32,127 bases of DNA from a virus, in the IMG/VR virus record IMGVR_UViG_3300027759_004671, positions 1 through 32,127 of that record; one strand, given 5' to 3'. Positions 20,868-29,963 of the stretch are shown piece by piece (the stretch's first letter is position 1; every line of letters begins with the position of its first letter). The notes beneath the pieces were generated by a model. That model saw nothing but the letters and a program-made list of their open reading frames with translations, did no database searches and was not told the origin of the DNA. A program made the translations under genes and the position numbers.

Positions 20868-21296
20868 ATTTAGTTCTTTTTCGGTGAGTATCTCGAACTT
20901 CCAAGCACGATCGTTGCAGTATACTGCTGCAGCTCTCCATTTGGCTTCATTGACACCCCATGTCATGACTTCATTAATATAACGCTTATTAGGCTTATTT
21001 ATCACCACTGGAGGCCGCGTCTGCGCATGAGGTTTTATTTCAACCACTACAGTATCGATCTTGCCTTCTGGTGTTTTCTTCTTGACAATGAAGTCTGGAA
21101 AGTATCGATGTACTCGATTGTCGATAGGCGAGCGATACGGAATGACAAGTTCTTCACTTCCCCATTGCACGACATTCGGATGGGAATCTAAGTACATCAT
21201 GAACTTCAATTCCCATCGACTACGATATACAATATTGTTCGAGTCTCCGATATACTTTTTAGTATTCTTTGGTCGAAACTTTCCCTGATAAGCCAT
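20856..21296 (-). CDS. gp4: gp4-like head completion protein (nuclease-fold)
   Basis: 146 aa against 150 in T4. MAYQGKFRPKNTKKYIGDSNN followed by IVYRSRWELKFMMYLDSHP, VQWGSEELVIPY, HRYFPDFIVKKK and VVVEIKPHAQTRPP matches T4 gp4/gp50. The E...D...E-x-K arrangement (RWELKF, PDFIV, EIK) is that of a PD-(D/E)XK/TnsA-like fold. The ATG at 21296 is chosen over far longer upstream frames because the family starts here and a late box ends 5 nt before it. That spacing leaves no room for a ribosome-binding site. gp4 completes the filled head before tail joining. Confidence 0.88.
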   Translation of the reverse strand: MAYQGKFRPKNTKKYIGDSNNIVYRSRWELKFMMYLDSHPNVVQWGSEELVIPYRSPIDNRVHRYFPDFIVKKKTPEGKIDTVVVEIKPHAQTRPPVVINKPNKRYINEVMTWGVNEAKWRAAAVYCNDRAWKFEILTEKELNIKF

Positions 21297-21301
21297 AAAT
21301 C

Positions 21302-21313
21302 TATTTATAAATA
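21302..21313. promoter_or_regulatory. Overlapping divergent late promoters, palindrome TATTTATAAATA
   Basis: The 12-bp palindrome contains TATAAATA on both strands (plus 21306-21313, minus 21309-21302). The plus box faces gp48 and the baseplate operon, the minus box gp4 and the hub operon. The two 8-bp boxes share 4 bp, so both directions cannot be occupied at once. In T4, I recall, transcription also diverges between genes 4 and 53. Confidence 0.85.
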
Positions 21314-21345
21314 AGCTGATAGCCTTTTTAAATTTGAGAGATAAC

Positions 21346-22641
21346 ATGGCACTTGTTAGAGTAAATATCGACAGCTTCAAGAGAGATGCTGGCGGACTTG
21401 TAAAAAGAACACTCAAAAATATTACCAACAAGCTCGAAGATAAACTCGAGAATGCTGTTGAAGATCTTTTTGCCAAAGCACTAAAGAAAGTAGGATTTTC
21501 TGATAGAATTGCTGCTGAGCTTTCTGCAAGATTCGGAGATGCTCTGACTGTTGGTCTCGAAGATAAGTATTTCCAAACCTTTACAAGTGAAATGAAACGC
21601 GCTTCATGCGCAGACATTCGTAATAACTTCAATCCGCAGAATGGCAATCTTATAGGTGCTTCTGCTTTTGCTGAAACATATGTCGATGCTATTCAACGTG
21701 CATCGAATAAAATTGGTTTCGGCGATTTACCTTCAATGCAGTTTCCTGATCATATCAGTGAAAAATATTATATGGCATTTAAGTTTAAGCGCTATGAACG
21801 ACCTTCTCCTCATACGCAGTCTGAACTTAAGTTTGTGCAAGCATTTGCTCTTCCTTTACCAAAAGGACTAAGAGAAACTTTTGATATTAACGTTGCTGAA
21901 GGGGCTCAAGGCTTAAAGGGAGGAATTGCAGACGTTGCGCAATTAGGACTTTCCGGAGGATTGACCGCCCAAGGCGCGACCAACGCCGCGCTAGCGCTTG
22001 CTTATGGTGCAATGGTTCAGGCAACAGGAGATATTGGCAGTGCTGTAGCACAAGGAATTGGGGCTGTTCCAAATCCTCATGTTCAAGCACTATTTAGCGG
22101 AGTTCCTCTTCGTACGCATCGATTCGAATGGACTTTTTCTCCTCGAAATGCGAATGAAAGCCAACAGTTAATGAATCTGCTGAAAGCAATGAAAGCTTAT
22201 TCTTTACCATCATATAGCAGCTTAGGCACTGCAGCGCTCGCTTATCCATTTTTATGTCAACCAGAAATTAAAATTAATGACTCTGCACAGTTAATCAAAT
22301 TTCAGCCATGTTTGATTCAATCAATTGAACTAAACTACTCTCCTCAAGGAATTCCCGCATTCTTCGAAGGTACGAGTCATCCTGCATTTATCGAATGTTC
22401 AATCACTATGCTTGAAACTCAAATTCAAACGTCTCGCGACTATGGTAGAGAAGGCGGAGATAATCTTAGCAACACAATTGAAGCCGTATTAGATGGATTA
22501 CAAAAAGGTATTGATAATATAACCGGCCAACAAAACAATGAACTTCGAACGTTTTTAAATGACACTGGAGAAACTATCAATAAATTTATCTCACCTACAG
22601 CACCGACTACGGCCTCACCTAAAGAACAAAGAGGAGGTTAA
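21346..22641 (+). CDS. gp48: gp48-like tail-tube cap baseplate protein
   Basis: 431 aa against 364 in T4. ATG 21346 (MALVRVNIDSF) with GAGAG upstream is preferred over TTG 21334. The N-terminus is basic and helical, then MAFKFKRYERPSPH. A Gly/Ala hydrophobic insert at about 203-245 (LGLSGGLTAQGATNAALALA...) follows. Then comes the tube-like C-terminal domain HRFEWTFSPRNANESQQL, YPFLCQPEIKI, CLIQSIELNYSPQGIPAFFEGTSHP split over residues 324-350, and ECSITMLETQ. gp48 links the hub to gp54 and the tail tube. Confidence 0.78.
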   Translation: MALVRVNIDSFKRDAGGLVKRTLKNITNKLEDKLENAVEDLFAKALKKVGFSDRIAAELSARFGDALTVGLEDKYFQTFTSEMKRASCADIRNNFNPQNGNLIGASAFAETYVDAIQRASNKIGFGDLPSMQFPDHISEKYYMAFKFKRYERPSPHTQSELKFVQAFALPLPKGLRETFDINVAEGAQGLKGGIADVAQLGLSGGLTAQGATNAALALAYGAMVQATGDIGSAVAQGIGAVPNPHVQALFSGVPLRTHRFEWTFSPRNANESQQLMNLLKAMKAYSLPSYSSLGTAALAYPFLCQPEIKINDSAQLIKFQPCLIQSIELNYSPQGIPAFFEGTSHPAFIECSITMLETQIQTSRDYGREGGDNLSNTIEAVLDGLQKGIDNITGQQNNELRTFLNDTGETINKFISPTAPTTASPKEQRGG

Positions 22642-22643
22642 AG

Positions 22644-23486
22644 ATGGCAAGATATTTTGATAGATTTCCAGTCGTAGACTATGACGGTAACATCGCCAAG
22701 AACATCTTGGCGCGTGTCGACTTTACTGACAAAACGAAGAAAGACATCTACTCTACCTTTCAGTTTACTCTTGAAGAAGGATTCGAGAGGCCAGATCTTT
22801 TGTCTTATAACTATTATGGGTCTTCTAAATTCGATTGGATGATCTATCTTACGAATAACATCGTCGATCCTTACTATGACTATTATAAGTCTGCAGAAGA
22901 TTTTAAGAGTTACGTTGAAACAAAATATGGCTCCAACTCGAACGCTCGATCGATTACTCTTTTCTATCGATTAAACTGGCACGAAGACGAAAGAACTATT
23001 ACGGTTCAGCAGTATGATTCTCTTATTGCAGATGAAACTGCCAATGCTCGAAAGTATTGGAAGCCAAAGCTTACAAATACTGGAGCAGTAATCGGTTACG
23101 AAAGACTCAAAGAAGAGTGGATGGTATCTACGAATAAAGTATTATCATTGTCTTTGACTGTCGCTCCATCGGGATTCGAAGTTGGAGATAGAGTAACACA
23201 AACGAGCACTGGAGCATATGCTACCGTCGACTATATTGATCTCGAAAATAATAGCTTGACTGTAAAACACGTAAGCGGTACGTTTGCAGTCAATGTAGCA
23301 GAAGGCATACAAGCAATCACGCTGATAAAGCAAAATATTCCTGAGGCCGAATCAGAATACTGGTATGCAGTCAATGCATATGATGATGAGCAAGAAACAA
23401 ACGAACTCAAGAGAAACATATTTGTACTAAAGTCTTCTTATCTTGCTGAAACAGAAAAACAATTTATACAACAGTTGAGCACATAA
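22644..23486 (+). CDS. gp53: gp53-like baseplate wedge protein
   Basis: 280 aa, longer than T4 gp53 (196). The diagnostic block RPDLLSYNYYGSSKFDWMIY and NNIVDPYYDYYKSAEDF (about 50-90) matches T4's PEELANAIYGNPQLYWVLL...DPYYGW region. An extra beta module at about 165-222 (LSLTVAPSGFEVGDRVTQ, GAYATVDYIDLENNSLTV) resembles modules in the C-terminal partial protein of this window. The C-terminal helix (VLKSSYLAETEKQFIQQL) is as in T4. gp53 clamps wedges together to form the six-fold baseplate. GGAGG ribosome site. Confidence 0.85.
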   Translation: MARYFDRFPVVDYDGNIAKNILARVDFTDKTKKDIYSTFQFTLEEGFERPDLLSYNYYGSSKFDWMIYLTNNIVDPYYDYYKSAEDFKSYVETKYGSNSNARSITLFYRLNWHEDERTITVQQYDSLIADETANARKYWKPKLTNTGAVIGYERLKEEWMVSTNKVLSLSLTVAPSGFEVGDRVTQTSTGAYATVDYIDLENNSLTVKHVSGTFAVNVAEGIQAITLIKQNIPEAESEYWYAVNAYDDEQETNELKRNIFVLKSSYLAETEKQFIQQLST

Positions 23487-23487
23487 T

Positions 23488-24783
23488 ATGACTTCGATGA
23501 GAGACGGCCAGTTTAAACTGAATGAATTTGTATTGATTGATATCACGGCCAAAACTGTTGACTGTGGTAAGGCTGAAGATCTGGCTCCTCTCTGTGTACA
23601 AGCAAACATATACGAATCTGTTTTAGAGCCGAGTGTTCGTGCAGAATTTGAATTCTATGATGCGAAAGGTGCAGGCGAGTTACTTATTTTTACGAATAAG
23701 AAAATTGTCATTGATTTTACAACTGATGAAGACAATCCAAAATCGGCTATTCGATATGAATTTTATATTGTTGGAGAACCAGTTCGTGTTCAATCTCCTG
23801 ATGATAAAGCTTTAATTTATAAAGTTGAGTGTGTTACATACGAAGCTTACAAATCCACTGATATTAAAAACGCGCCGCTTGTCAGAAAGAAGATAGAATG
23901 CGAGAAGATGGTAAAAGCTTATCTCGATATTCTTGGATCTCAAAAACCATTGTTCGCCGAAAAAACTCGTGGGCTGCATGCATTCAATTTTACCGTAAAG
24001 ACTCCGTTCGAATGTATCGACGAAATTAGACTCGAATATGCAATGTCTCAAGAATTTAAAGGCCACGCATTTTACTTCTTTGAAAACAAGCACGGCTATG
24101 TTTTTAAGAGCATGGAACTGTTAATCAAAGAAGGCAAAGAGAATATTGGTGACAAGTGCTTCTTGCAATCTACTCTAACCAATTTAGATGTGACTGGTTC
24201 AAAGTGGAGAAATATTTTAACCACTAAGCTTATTCAAAAAGGCAACGAAGGAATAGCAAAACTCATTGGAGCTGGTGCTGGTAAGGTTAAACAATTTAAT
24301 AGGGTCACCGGAGCAACTACAGATTTTCAAGCCGATCCAAGAAATTTAGAATTTGAAACTCTAAATAAAGGATCTGCATCGACTACTCTTAAAGCTCAAG
24401 TCGAAAAGGCGAAAGATGGAAATGAAGGACAAGTAAAAGAAATTACTTTCGATCCAAGCATTTCAAATATAGAGAGAGCAGAAAAATTTAATCATATGCC
24501 TTATTACATGGCGCACTTTTTAACTGTAATTATGCAAATTACAATTTATGGAGATTCGGCTATTACTGTTGGAGATGTGATTAAATGCCAACTACCTGAA
24601 GCGACTGGTCTTACAAAGGGTGAAAAAAATCCTATTAATGAAGATAGCGCGATTACGACAGGTAATTACATGGTAACTAAATGCCGACATATGCTGACCT
24701 TCAATGAAAAGGCAGAATATGCGCAAGGATTAGAGCTCGTGAAAGATGGTATCGGTGGCGTACCACAAACACACACAGTTTAG
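23488..24783 (+). CDS. gp27: gp27-like baseplate hub protein
   Basis: 431 aa (T4 gp27 is 391). Domain order fits gp27: an N-terminal beta barrel (FKLNEFVLIDITAKTVD, CVQANIYESVLEPSVRAEFEFYD), the hydrophobic GAGELLIFTNKKIVIDFTTD, then VRVQSPDDKALIYKVECVTYE and a second barrel with TPFECIDEIRLEYAM, FYFFENKHGYVFKSMELL. The trimer adapts three-fold gp5 to the six-fold tube. Located between gp53 and gp5 as in the marine T4-like arrangement. Confidence 0.82.
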   Translation: MTSMRDGQFKLNEFVLIDITAKTVDCGKAEDLAPLCVQANIYESVLEPSVRAEFEFYDAKGAGELLIFTNKKIVIDFTTDEDNPKSAIRYEFYIVGEPVRVQSPDDKALIYKVECVTYEAYKSTDIKNAPLVRKKIECEKMVKAYLDILGSQKPLFAEKTRGLHAFNFTVKTPFECIDEIRLEYAMSQEFKGHAFYFFENKHGYVFKSMELLIKEGKENIGDKCFLQSTLTNLDVTGSKWRNILTTKLIQKGNEGIAKLIGAGAGKVKQFNRVTGATTDFQADPRNLEFETLNKGSASTTLKAQVEKAKDGNEGQVKEITFDPSISNIERAEKFNHMPYYMAHFLTVIMQITIYGDSAITVGDVIKCQLPEATGLTKGEKNPINEDSAITTGNYMVTKCRHMLTFNEKAEYAQGLELVKDGIGGVPQTHTV

Positions 24784-24793
24784 AGGATGATAG

Positions 24794-25603
24794 ATGCAAG
24801 TTCCAAAATTTTTTGAAGGTATCGTAGCAGAAGATCCGACTTCAGATCTCGGATTAGAAGCTGATGAACCGCAAACTGGTAGAGTATTAGTCAGAGAAAT
24901 CTTAGGTCACTCTAATCAAGTCAATTCTGAAGATCTTTTGCCAGCATATATCATGATGCCTACTACAAGCGCAGGTGTTTCTGGAATCGGACTCAGCCCG
25001 ACTGGTCTCTTAAAGGGATCTCGAGTCATGTGTGTGAGACTTCCTGACCAACCGTCGGCATATATTCTTGGAGTATTAAACTATGCTCCAGAAGATAATC
25101 ATAGTGTATCATCTTATGCTCGAGGCCAAGGCGAACCAGAAATCAAATCTCGTAATCGTATTCAAGGCGAAGGCGATGTTGTGATTGAACCCGCTTCAAA
25201 GTACAAAGCGAGATATCCTTTCAATAATACGATGACTACTCGTAGCGGTCATATTTTAGAATTTGATGATACTCCAGGATCAGAACGTGTACAAATCTTT
25301 CATAAGTCAGGATCTTATATCGAGATCTTGCCAGATGGCACGATCGTCACAAAGTCTGTAAAAGATCATATTCAGTTAGCTTTTGGAAACATTTCCATCT
25401 TCAATCAAGGCGAAGAAAAAGGCGGTAAAGATATTGAAATCACTTCGAACCAAGGCGGAATAGCTATCACAGCACAACAAGATGTCACTGTTTATGCCAA
25501 CGAGGGCAGCGTAGGAATCTTTGCAAATAACGGTACAGTTTCAATTACATCAAAATCTGGAGCGGTGGATATTCAAGCAGCCATTGTTGGAATCAATGCA
25601 TGA
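24794..25603 (+). CDS. gp5: gp5-like baseplate spike without lysozyme domain
   Basis: 269 aa, less than half of T4 gp5 (575). The OB-fold domain spans about 1-100 (PQTGRVLVREILGHS, SRVMCVRLPDQPSAYILGVL). FNNTMTTRSGHILEFDDTPGSERV (residues 142-165) is the gp5/VgrG linker. It is followed by a triple-stranded beta-helix of short repeats (IEILPDGTIVTKSVKDH, GIAITAQQDVTVYANEGSV, TVSITSKSGAVDIQAA). The phage-lysozyme domain that T4 has in the middle is absent. Peptidoglycan cleavage is probably carried by the large virion proteins at 13028-17397. Confidence 0.85.
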   Translation: MQVPKFFEGIVAEDPTSDLGLEADEPQTGRVLVREILGHSNQVNSEDLLPAYIMMPTTSAGVSGIGLSPTGLLKGSRVMCVRLPDQPSAYILGVLNYAPEDNHSVSSYARGQGEPEIKSRNRIQGEGDVVIEPASKYKARYPFNNTMTTRSGHILEFDDTPGSERVQIFHKSGSYIEILPDGTIVTKSVKDHIQLAFGNISIFNQGEEKGGKDIEITSNQGGIAITAQQDVTVYANEGSVGIFANNGTVSITSKSGAVDIQAAIVGINA

Positions 25604-26931
25604 GACCGATAGTCTATGTTCCTGAAGTTCCTAACTTAGAATGCGGTCCTAACGGGCAAATATCTTTCCGTCAAATGGAAGACTATTTCGTAGGCATTGC
25701 AAAGATCATTAGTCAGCTGAAGTTACAAGCAAAGTTTATTCAAGACGAGTGTGGCAAAGAGCTTATCGAAGCTATTCGAGACATGGAAAAGCTAGTCGAT
25801 GATATTACTGGCATTCTGATGACTGACGTCTTTAAGAAGATCAAGTCAAAAGAACAAGAGATGAAGTATAAGGTTCGCGAGTTCCTAAAAGAGATCGACG
25901 TATGGTTTCAGAAGAGGATCGTCGACGCACTACTCAAGATTGTTGATATCCTTGGAATTCCAAATCCACTGACTACTCCGATTCCATTTATTACGGCTGT
26001 AACACTCGTCGATGAAGCTGGTAATCCTGTTCGTTATCAACCAGTAATCAAGGATTTGTTTACGAAAGAAGGTAAAGTCAAGATCAAAGCTGCAATTGCC
26101 GAAGACATTGAATCGGTTCGAAAGTTTTTTGGTGATGGCAAATACGACGGAACTCTGGGTATTAAGAGTCCTGAGCATGAAGCCGAAGAATTTTGGCAGA
26201 AAGCTTTGGCATGGATGAAAGAACTACTGAGCGATTTCATTGCAGCCTGCATCAATGCAATGATCAAGTTACTTACTAAAATTCCTATTATTGGTCCAAT
26301 CATTGAAAGGATTGGTACGTTTATTGATCCTACGAAGCCTATTAAAGCGCAATTAAAACTTGTATATGAAGATTTTAAGAAACGAATTAAGAAGGCCAAA
26401 GAAGACGTCTTGTCGGGTAAAGCGGCAGAAGATCTCGGAGAGAAGTTACTCCAAGAACTGATAGACTTTGTTTTGAACTTGCCGATCCCGCTCTTCGGAA
26501 CCTTAGGCAATTTAATTGGTTTCGATAACGAAGAACGTAAGAAGAAAGAAACGATTCATTCAAAAGAAGAATTGTGGCATCGAATTGAAGATGCGTTCGA
26601 AGAAGCCATGGAAAAGATTAAGAAGTTTTTTCAAGGAGATTTTATTGCAAAGATATATGATATCATACTCAAAGCTCCAGGTTGGATTCTGCAACAGTTT
26701 CCAATCGTAAAGAAAATCCTCGACACAATCGAACTGATCATTAAGATCTTTCGCGGCGACGTATCGATTTGTCAGGTTTTAAATATCATTTTAAAGCCGA
26801 TATTTGGAATTCCAGAAGCAATCTTAAAATTAATTCCTGACTGTATTGAGGTGCGTAGAACGAAGTACGGGCTAGAACCGAATCCAGACAACTTGCCAAA
26901 GTGGGCCCAGCCTGCTTCTGCAACTGTGTGA
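25600..26931 (+). CDS. Helical structural protein of unknown function, baseplate operon
   Basis: 443 aa, overlapping gp5 by 4 nt (ATGA). Almost entirely predicted helix and Lys/Glu/Ile-rich: FVGIAKIISQLKLQAKFIQ, RDMEKLVDDITGILMTDV, KIKSKEQEMKYKVREFLKE, plus hydrophobic amphipathic stretches such as LLTKIPIIGPIIERIGTFI (about 227-245) and PIPLFGTLGNLIGF (about 293-306). The end is Pro-rich. Possibly a tape-measure-like, spike-tip or injected protein; nothing identifies it. Position between gp5 and gp25 implies late virion expression. Confidence 0.6.
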   Translation: MRPIVYVPEVPNLECGPNGQISFRQMEDYFVGIAKIISQLKLQAKFIQDECGKELIEAIRDMEKLVDDITGILMTDVFKKIKSKEQEMKYKVREFLKEIDVWFQKRIVDALLKIVDILGIPNPLTTPIPFITAVTLVDEAGNPVRYQPVIKDLFTKEGKVKIKAAIAEDIESVRKFFGDGKYDGTLGIKSPEHEAEEFWQKALAWMKELLSDFIAACINAMIKLLTKIPIIGPIIERIGTFIDPTKPIKAQLKLVYEDFKKRIKKAKEDVLSGKAAEDLGEKLLQELIDFVLNLPIPLFGTLGNLIGFDNEERKKKETIHSKEELWHRIEDAFEEAMEKIKKFFQGDFIAKIYDIILKAPGWILQQFPIVKKILDTIELIIKIFRGDVSICQVLNIILKPIFGIPEAILKLIPDCIEVRRTKYGLEPNPDNLPKWAQPASATV

Positions 26932-26947
26932 AGTGGATTAGGCTGAC

Positions 26948-27523
26948 ATGTTAGATCAATATTCAGTATCAGAAAATGGATATTTCTTTACGGATGTTAG
27001 CGAACCGACTGTTCCAACAGTTTCTTATGGGGATCTCAACCCGCCGGTTCCAATTCGCTTTACTGTGCCAGAACCTGGAGTCACCACAGTTGAAATCGAT
27101 GGTTGGTATATGCCGACTTTCGTACGATGCGAACAGAATTGTGTTGATGATCTATTGCTATGTGCAGTTTATGTATTTGCAACAGATCATGATGTTGTTG
27201 TTGATGATTGGTATCCTTTCAGACACGAAGTCAACGATACGTTTGAGGTCGGAACAGTTGTTTCGTACGAAGATTGTGATATGATTCTGACCGATTTTGT
27301 GTATGATGGCAACAACAAGCTTCTTTCTTACATTGAAACGAATAAATCTACATTTGTAATGGTACGATATGACTTTACTCGTTCGGCTGGTCCAGGATTA
27401 GATGCGATTGGTAGCAACGAAGATTATCAAAACTTTGCCTTTACTGGCCAAGTTGGGCTTCTCTCTGACGATGTTGCAAATGTCGACATCGAAAACTATG
27501 AGATACTAGAAACCATCATATAA
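26948..27523 (+). CDS. Acidic beta-rich protein, probably structural, unknown
   Basis: 191 aa, strongly acidic. It starts MLDQYSVSENGYFFTDVSEP, with PVPIRFTVPEPGVTTVEIDG as a small beta domain. Four Cys lie around residues 59-103 (RCEQNCVDDLLLC and EDC). The C-terminal half has more beta strands and an Asp/Asn-rich end. No signal peptide. No family recognised. It ends just before a late promoter, so it closes the gp48-gp5 transcription unit. Confidence 0.55.
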   Translation: MLDQYSVSENGYFFTDVSEPTVPTVSYGDLNPPVPIRFTVPEPGVTTVEIDGWYMPTFVRCEQNCVDDLLLCAVYVFATDHDVVVDDWYPFRHEVNDTFEVGTVVSYEDCDMILTDFVYDGNNKLLSYIETNKSTFVMVRYDFTRSAGPGLDAIGSNEDYQNFAFTGQVGLLSDDVANVDIENYEILETII

Positions 27524-27527
27524 TCAT

Positions 27528-27535
27528 TATAAATA
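27528..27535 (+). promoter_or_regulatory. T4-type late promoter box TATAAATA before gp25
   Basis: Exact octamer in the 32-nt gap before gp25. About 20 nt and a TAGGG ribosome site separate it from the ATG, so this late transcript has a short normal leader. Drives gp25-gp6-gp7. Confidence 0.78.
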
Positions 27536-27555
27536 AGATAAAGTAGTAGGGTAAT

Positions 27556-27984
27556 ATGGCAGACAGAATAGATGCACTGACAACGAGGAAAACAACACAG
27601 CGCGATCCTGTGTTCACTGACTTCTATAACAATTTTAATATTCATCCTCAGAACAAGAGACTCGCTCTTCACACTGACGAACAAGCTGTCAGAAGATCGA
27701 TGCGTAATATCTTACAAACGAATACCAAAGAACGGCTGTTTAATCCAGAATTTGGTGGAGGACTTCGTAGATTCTTATTCGAAGATATCTCTGTTATGAC
27801 AGCAGATTTGATTAAAGATGCCGTGAAAGATTCTATTACCAAACATGAGCCACGCGCCAGAATCATTGACGTCTTAGTAATATCAAACGAGTTTGCGCAT
27901 TCTTATGAAGTATCAGTCTATTATGAGATAATAAATAATGCTAACCCGCAGACACTTCAACTCACCCTTTATAGAGTAAGATAA
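27556..27984 (+). CDS. gp25: gp25-like baseplate wedge protein
   Basis: 142 aa (T4 132). gpW/gp25 fold: FYNNFNIHPQNKRLALHTDE, AVRRSMRNILQTNTKERLFNPEFGGGLRRFLFED (residues 46-79), then AVKDSITKHEPRARIIDVLV with the conserved E-P-R, and the terminal VYYEIINNANPQTLQLTLYRV. In T4 gp25 nucleates sheath assembly on the wedge core with gp6. It ends in TAATG with gp6. Confidence 0.92.
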   Translation: MADRIDALTTRKTTQRDPVFTDFYNNFNIHPQNKRLALHTDEQAVRRSMRNILQTNTKERLFNPEFGGGLRRFLFEDISVMTADLIKDAVKDSITKHEPRARIIDVLVISNEFAHSYEVSVYYEIINNANPQTLQLTLYRVR

Positions 27985-29963
27985 TGGCAGCAAATTCCAG
28001 TATAGTCCTTACACAGTTAGACTTTGATTCCTATAAGGATTCGTTGAAGACTTTTCTCAAATCTCAAGACAGATTTAAAGATTACGACTTTGACGGAAGT
28101 AACCTTTCGGTTCTTCTCGATGTGCTTTCGTATAACACTTATCAGAACGCGTTCTACCTGAACATGATCAGTAATGAGATGTTTCTTGATTCTGCTAAGC
28201 TTCGTGACAGTGTCGTTTCACACGCCAAAGAATTAAACTATCTTCCGAGATCCTTTCGATCTTCATCAGCCGTGATTCAACTCGTCATCACTTCTTCAGA
28301 TGCATCAAAGCGCTCGATTGTTATTCCAAAGGGTACATCATTTACTTCGCGTGTTGATGACTTCACTTATAACTTTAGCACTACTGAAAATTATGTGATT
28401 ACCAACAGAACTCCGTCAGGATCAAACTTCGTATATGAAAGCGAAGCGATTCGAATCTACGAAGGTAACTACTTAAGTGATACCTACACAGTAAATTATG
28501 CTAATCCACTAATCTATAAGATTAGCAATAAGCGTGTTGACCTCGAAAGTGTATTAGTTACAGTCTTCGAAGATAACGGTACGACTGTTCAAACTTACAA
28601 GAGAGCGACATCACTCTTCGGCCACGACGGAAATTCAAAAGTCTTCTTCTTACAACCAGGAATTGGTGACACATATGAGGTTGTCTTCGGTGATGGAGTC
28701 GTTGGAAGAAAGCCAAAGAACAACTCTGCGTGCATCATCGAGTATCGAACATGTAGCGGCGAACTTCCGAACGGCGCATTTAAGTTTATCAATACTGCGC
28801 GTATCGACAACGAACCAAATGTTGTTATTGAAACTATTACTGCGGCCACAGACGGTGCAGTTGCAGAAGATCTCAACTCGATCAAGTATAATGCTCCTCG
28901 TGCATTCACTACACAAGAGCGAGCAGTCACTTCAGAAGATTATGAGAACCTACTTAAAGCAAACTTTCCTGAAATTAACGCAGTCGTTGCATATGGCGGA
29001 GAAGATGCTAATCCTCCTCAATACGGCAGAATCTTCTTGTCGATCGATCTCGATGAGGTCGACGGTCTCCCAAAGATTAAAGAAGCAGAATATAAGAAAT
29101 TTCTAAGATCGAGATCTTCGGTTGCTATCGAACCACTCTTTGTTTCTCCTGATTACACATATCTGTATGTCAATACAAAGATCAAATACAATATCAACCT
29201 GACAGGTTTGAATCCAGAAGATATTCGTACGAACGTTATCGATTCTATTCTGACACACGCTTCTGTCAATCTCAATAACTTTGGTCGCACACTGCGCTAT
29301 TCGAGATTTATTCGGGATATTGATGCAGCTGAAACAAGCATTATCAGTAACGAAACTCAGGTTGAACTCGTCAAGTATCTGACACCTGTTTTGAGTACGA
29401 CGGTAACTTCTACTCCTACGTCAACTTCTGGTTCGCTTATTTCGAGCGCTGATCCCGTTACTTCAAATTCATTGTTTGGAAGAGACGTAGGAGGTGTGTT
29501 GTCGAGGCTGACTTCGAGACTGAATTCTGGCTCTCTTGTATCATTGGCGACTTCAGGTGTAATTTCTTCTGGTCAGAATGTAACGATTGATTTTAAAAAT
29601 CCGCTGAAGAACGATGTTCCAGGTAAAAGTGCAGAGCACTTAATCGGAGATATTCATGTCGTAAGTTCTTCGACATTCACATATAACGGATTGCCAAACT
29701 GCCGTCTTGAAGATAACGGTGATGGTATCATGCGTATCATCAATACTTCTGGAACACAACATAGAACCATTCTTAATATTGGTACTGTTGACTATGATAC
29801 CGGTATCGTCAGAATCAACAACTTTAATATTACTAATTACACTGGCACTTCTTTGAAAATCTATGCCAAGCCGCGCACTCTTGACATCACTTCTTCTCAG
29901 AACGTGATACTCAATATTCTTGAAAATGACGTCGACGTCACAATTGAACAGATCAGAGAATAA
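27984..29963 (+). CDS. gp6: gp6-like baseplate wedge protein (J family)
   Basis: 659 aa, practically the same length as T4 gp6 (660). The N-terminus LDFDSYKDSLKTFLKSQD, DYDFDGSNLSVLLDVLSYNTYQN (residues 31-53) and FYLNMISNEMFLDSA is diagnostic. The central wedge-core domain is FGDGVVGRKPKNNSACIIEYR and TTQERAVTSEDYENLLKANFPE. The C-terminal part is beta-rich with Ser/Thr stretches (about 470-540). gp6 dimers form the inner baseplate ring. It overlaps gp25 and the next gene by TAATG junctions. Confidence 0.93.
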   Translation: MAANSSIVLTQLDFDSYKDSLKTFLKSQDRFKDYDFDGSNLSVLLDVLSYNTYQNAFYLNMISNEMFLDSAKLRDSVVSHAKELNYLPRSFRSSSAVIQLVITSSDASKRSIVIPKGTSFTSRVDDFTYNFSTTENYVITNRTPSGSNFVYESEAIRIYEGNYLSDTYTVNYANPLIYKISNKRVDLESVLVTVFEDNGTTVQTYKRATSLFGHDGNSKVFFLQPGIGDTYEVVFGDGVVGRKPKNNSACIIEYRTCSGELPNGAFKFINTARIDNEPNVVIETITAATDGAVAEDLNSIKYNAPRAFTTQERAVTSEDYENLLKANFPEINAVVAYGGEDANPPQYGRIFLSIDLDEVDGLPKIKEAEYKKFLRSRSSVAIEPLFVSPDYTYLYVNTKIKYNINLTGLNPEDIRTNVIDSILTHASVNLNNFGRTLRYSRFIRDIDAAETSIISNETQVELVKYLTPVLSTTVTSTPTSTSGSLISSADPVTSNSLFGRDVGGVLSRLTSRLNSGSLVSLATSGVISSGQNVTIDFKNPLKNDVPGKSAEHLIGDIHVVSSSTFTYNGLPNCRLEDNGDGIMRIINTSGTQHRTILNIGTVDYDTGIVRINNFNITNYTGTSLKIYAKPRTLDITSSQNVILNILENDVDVTIEQIRE

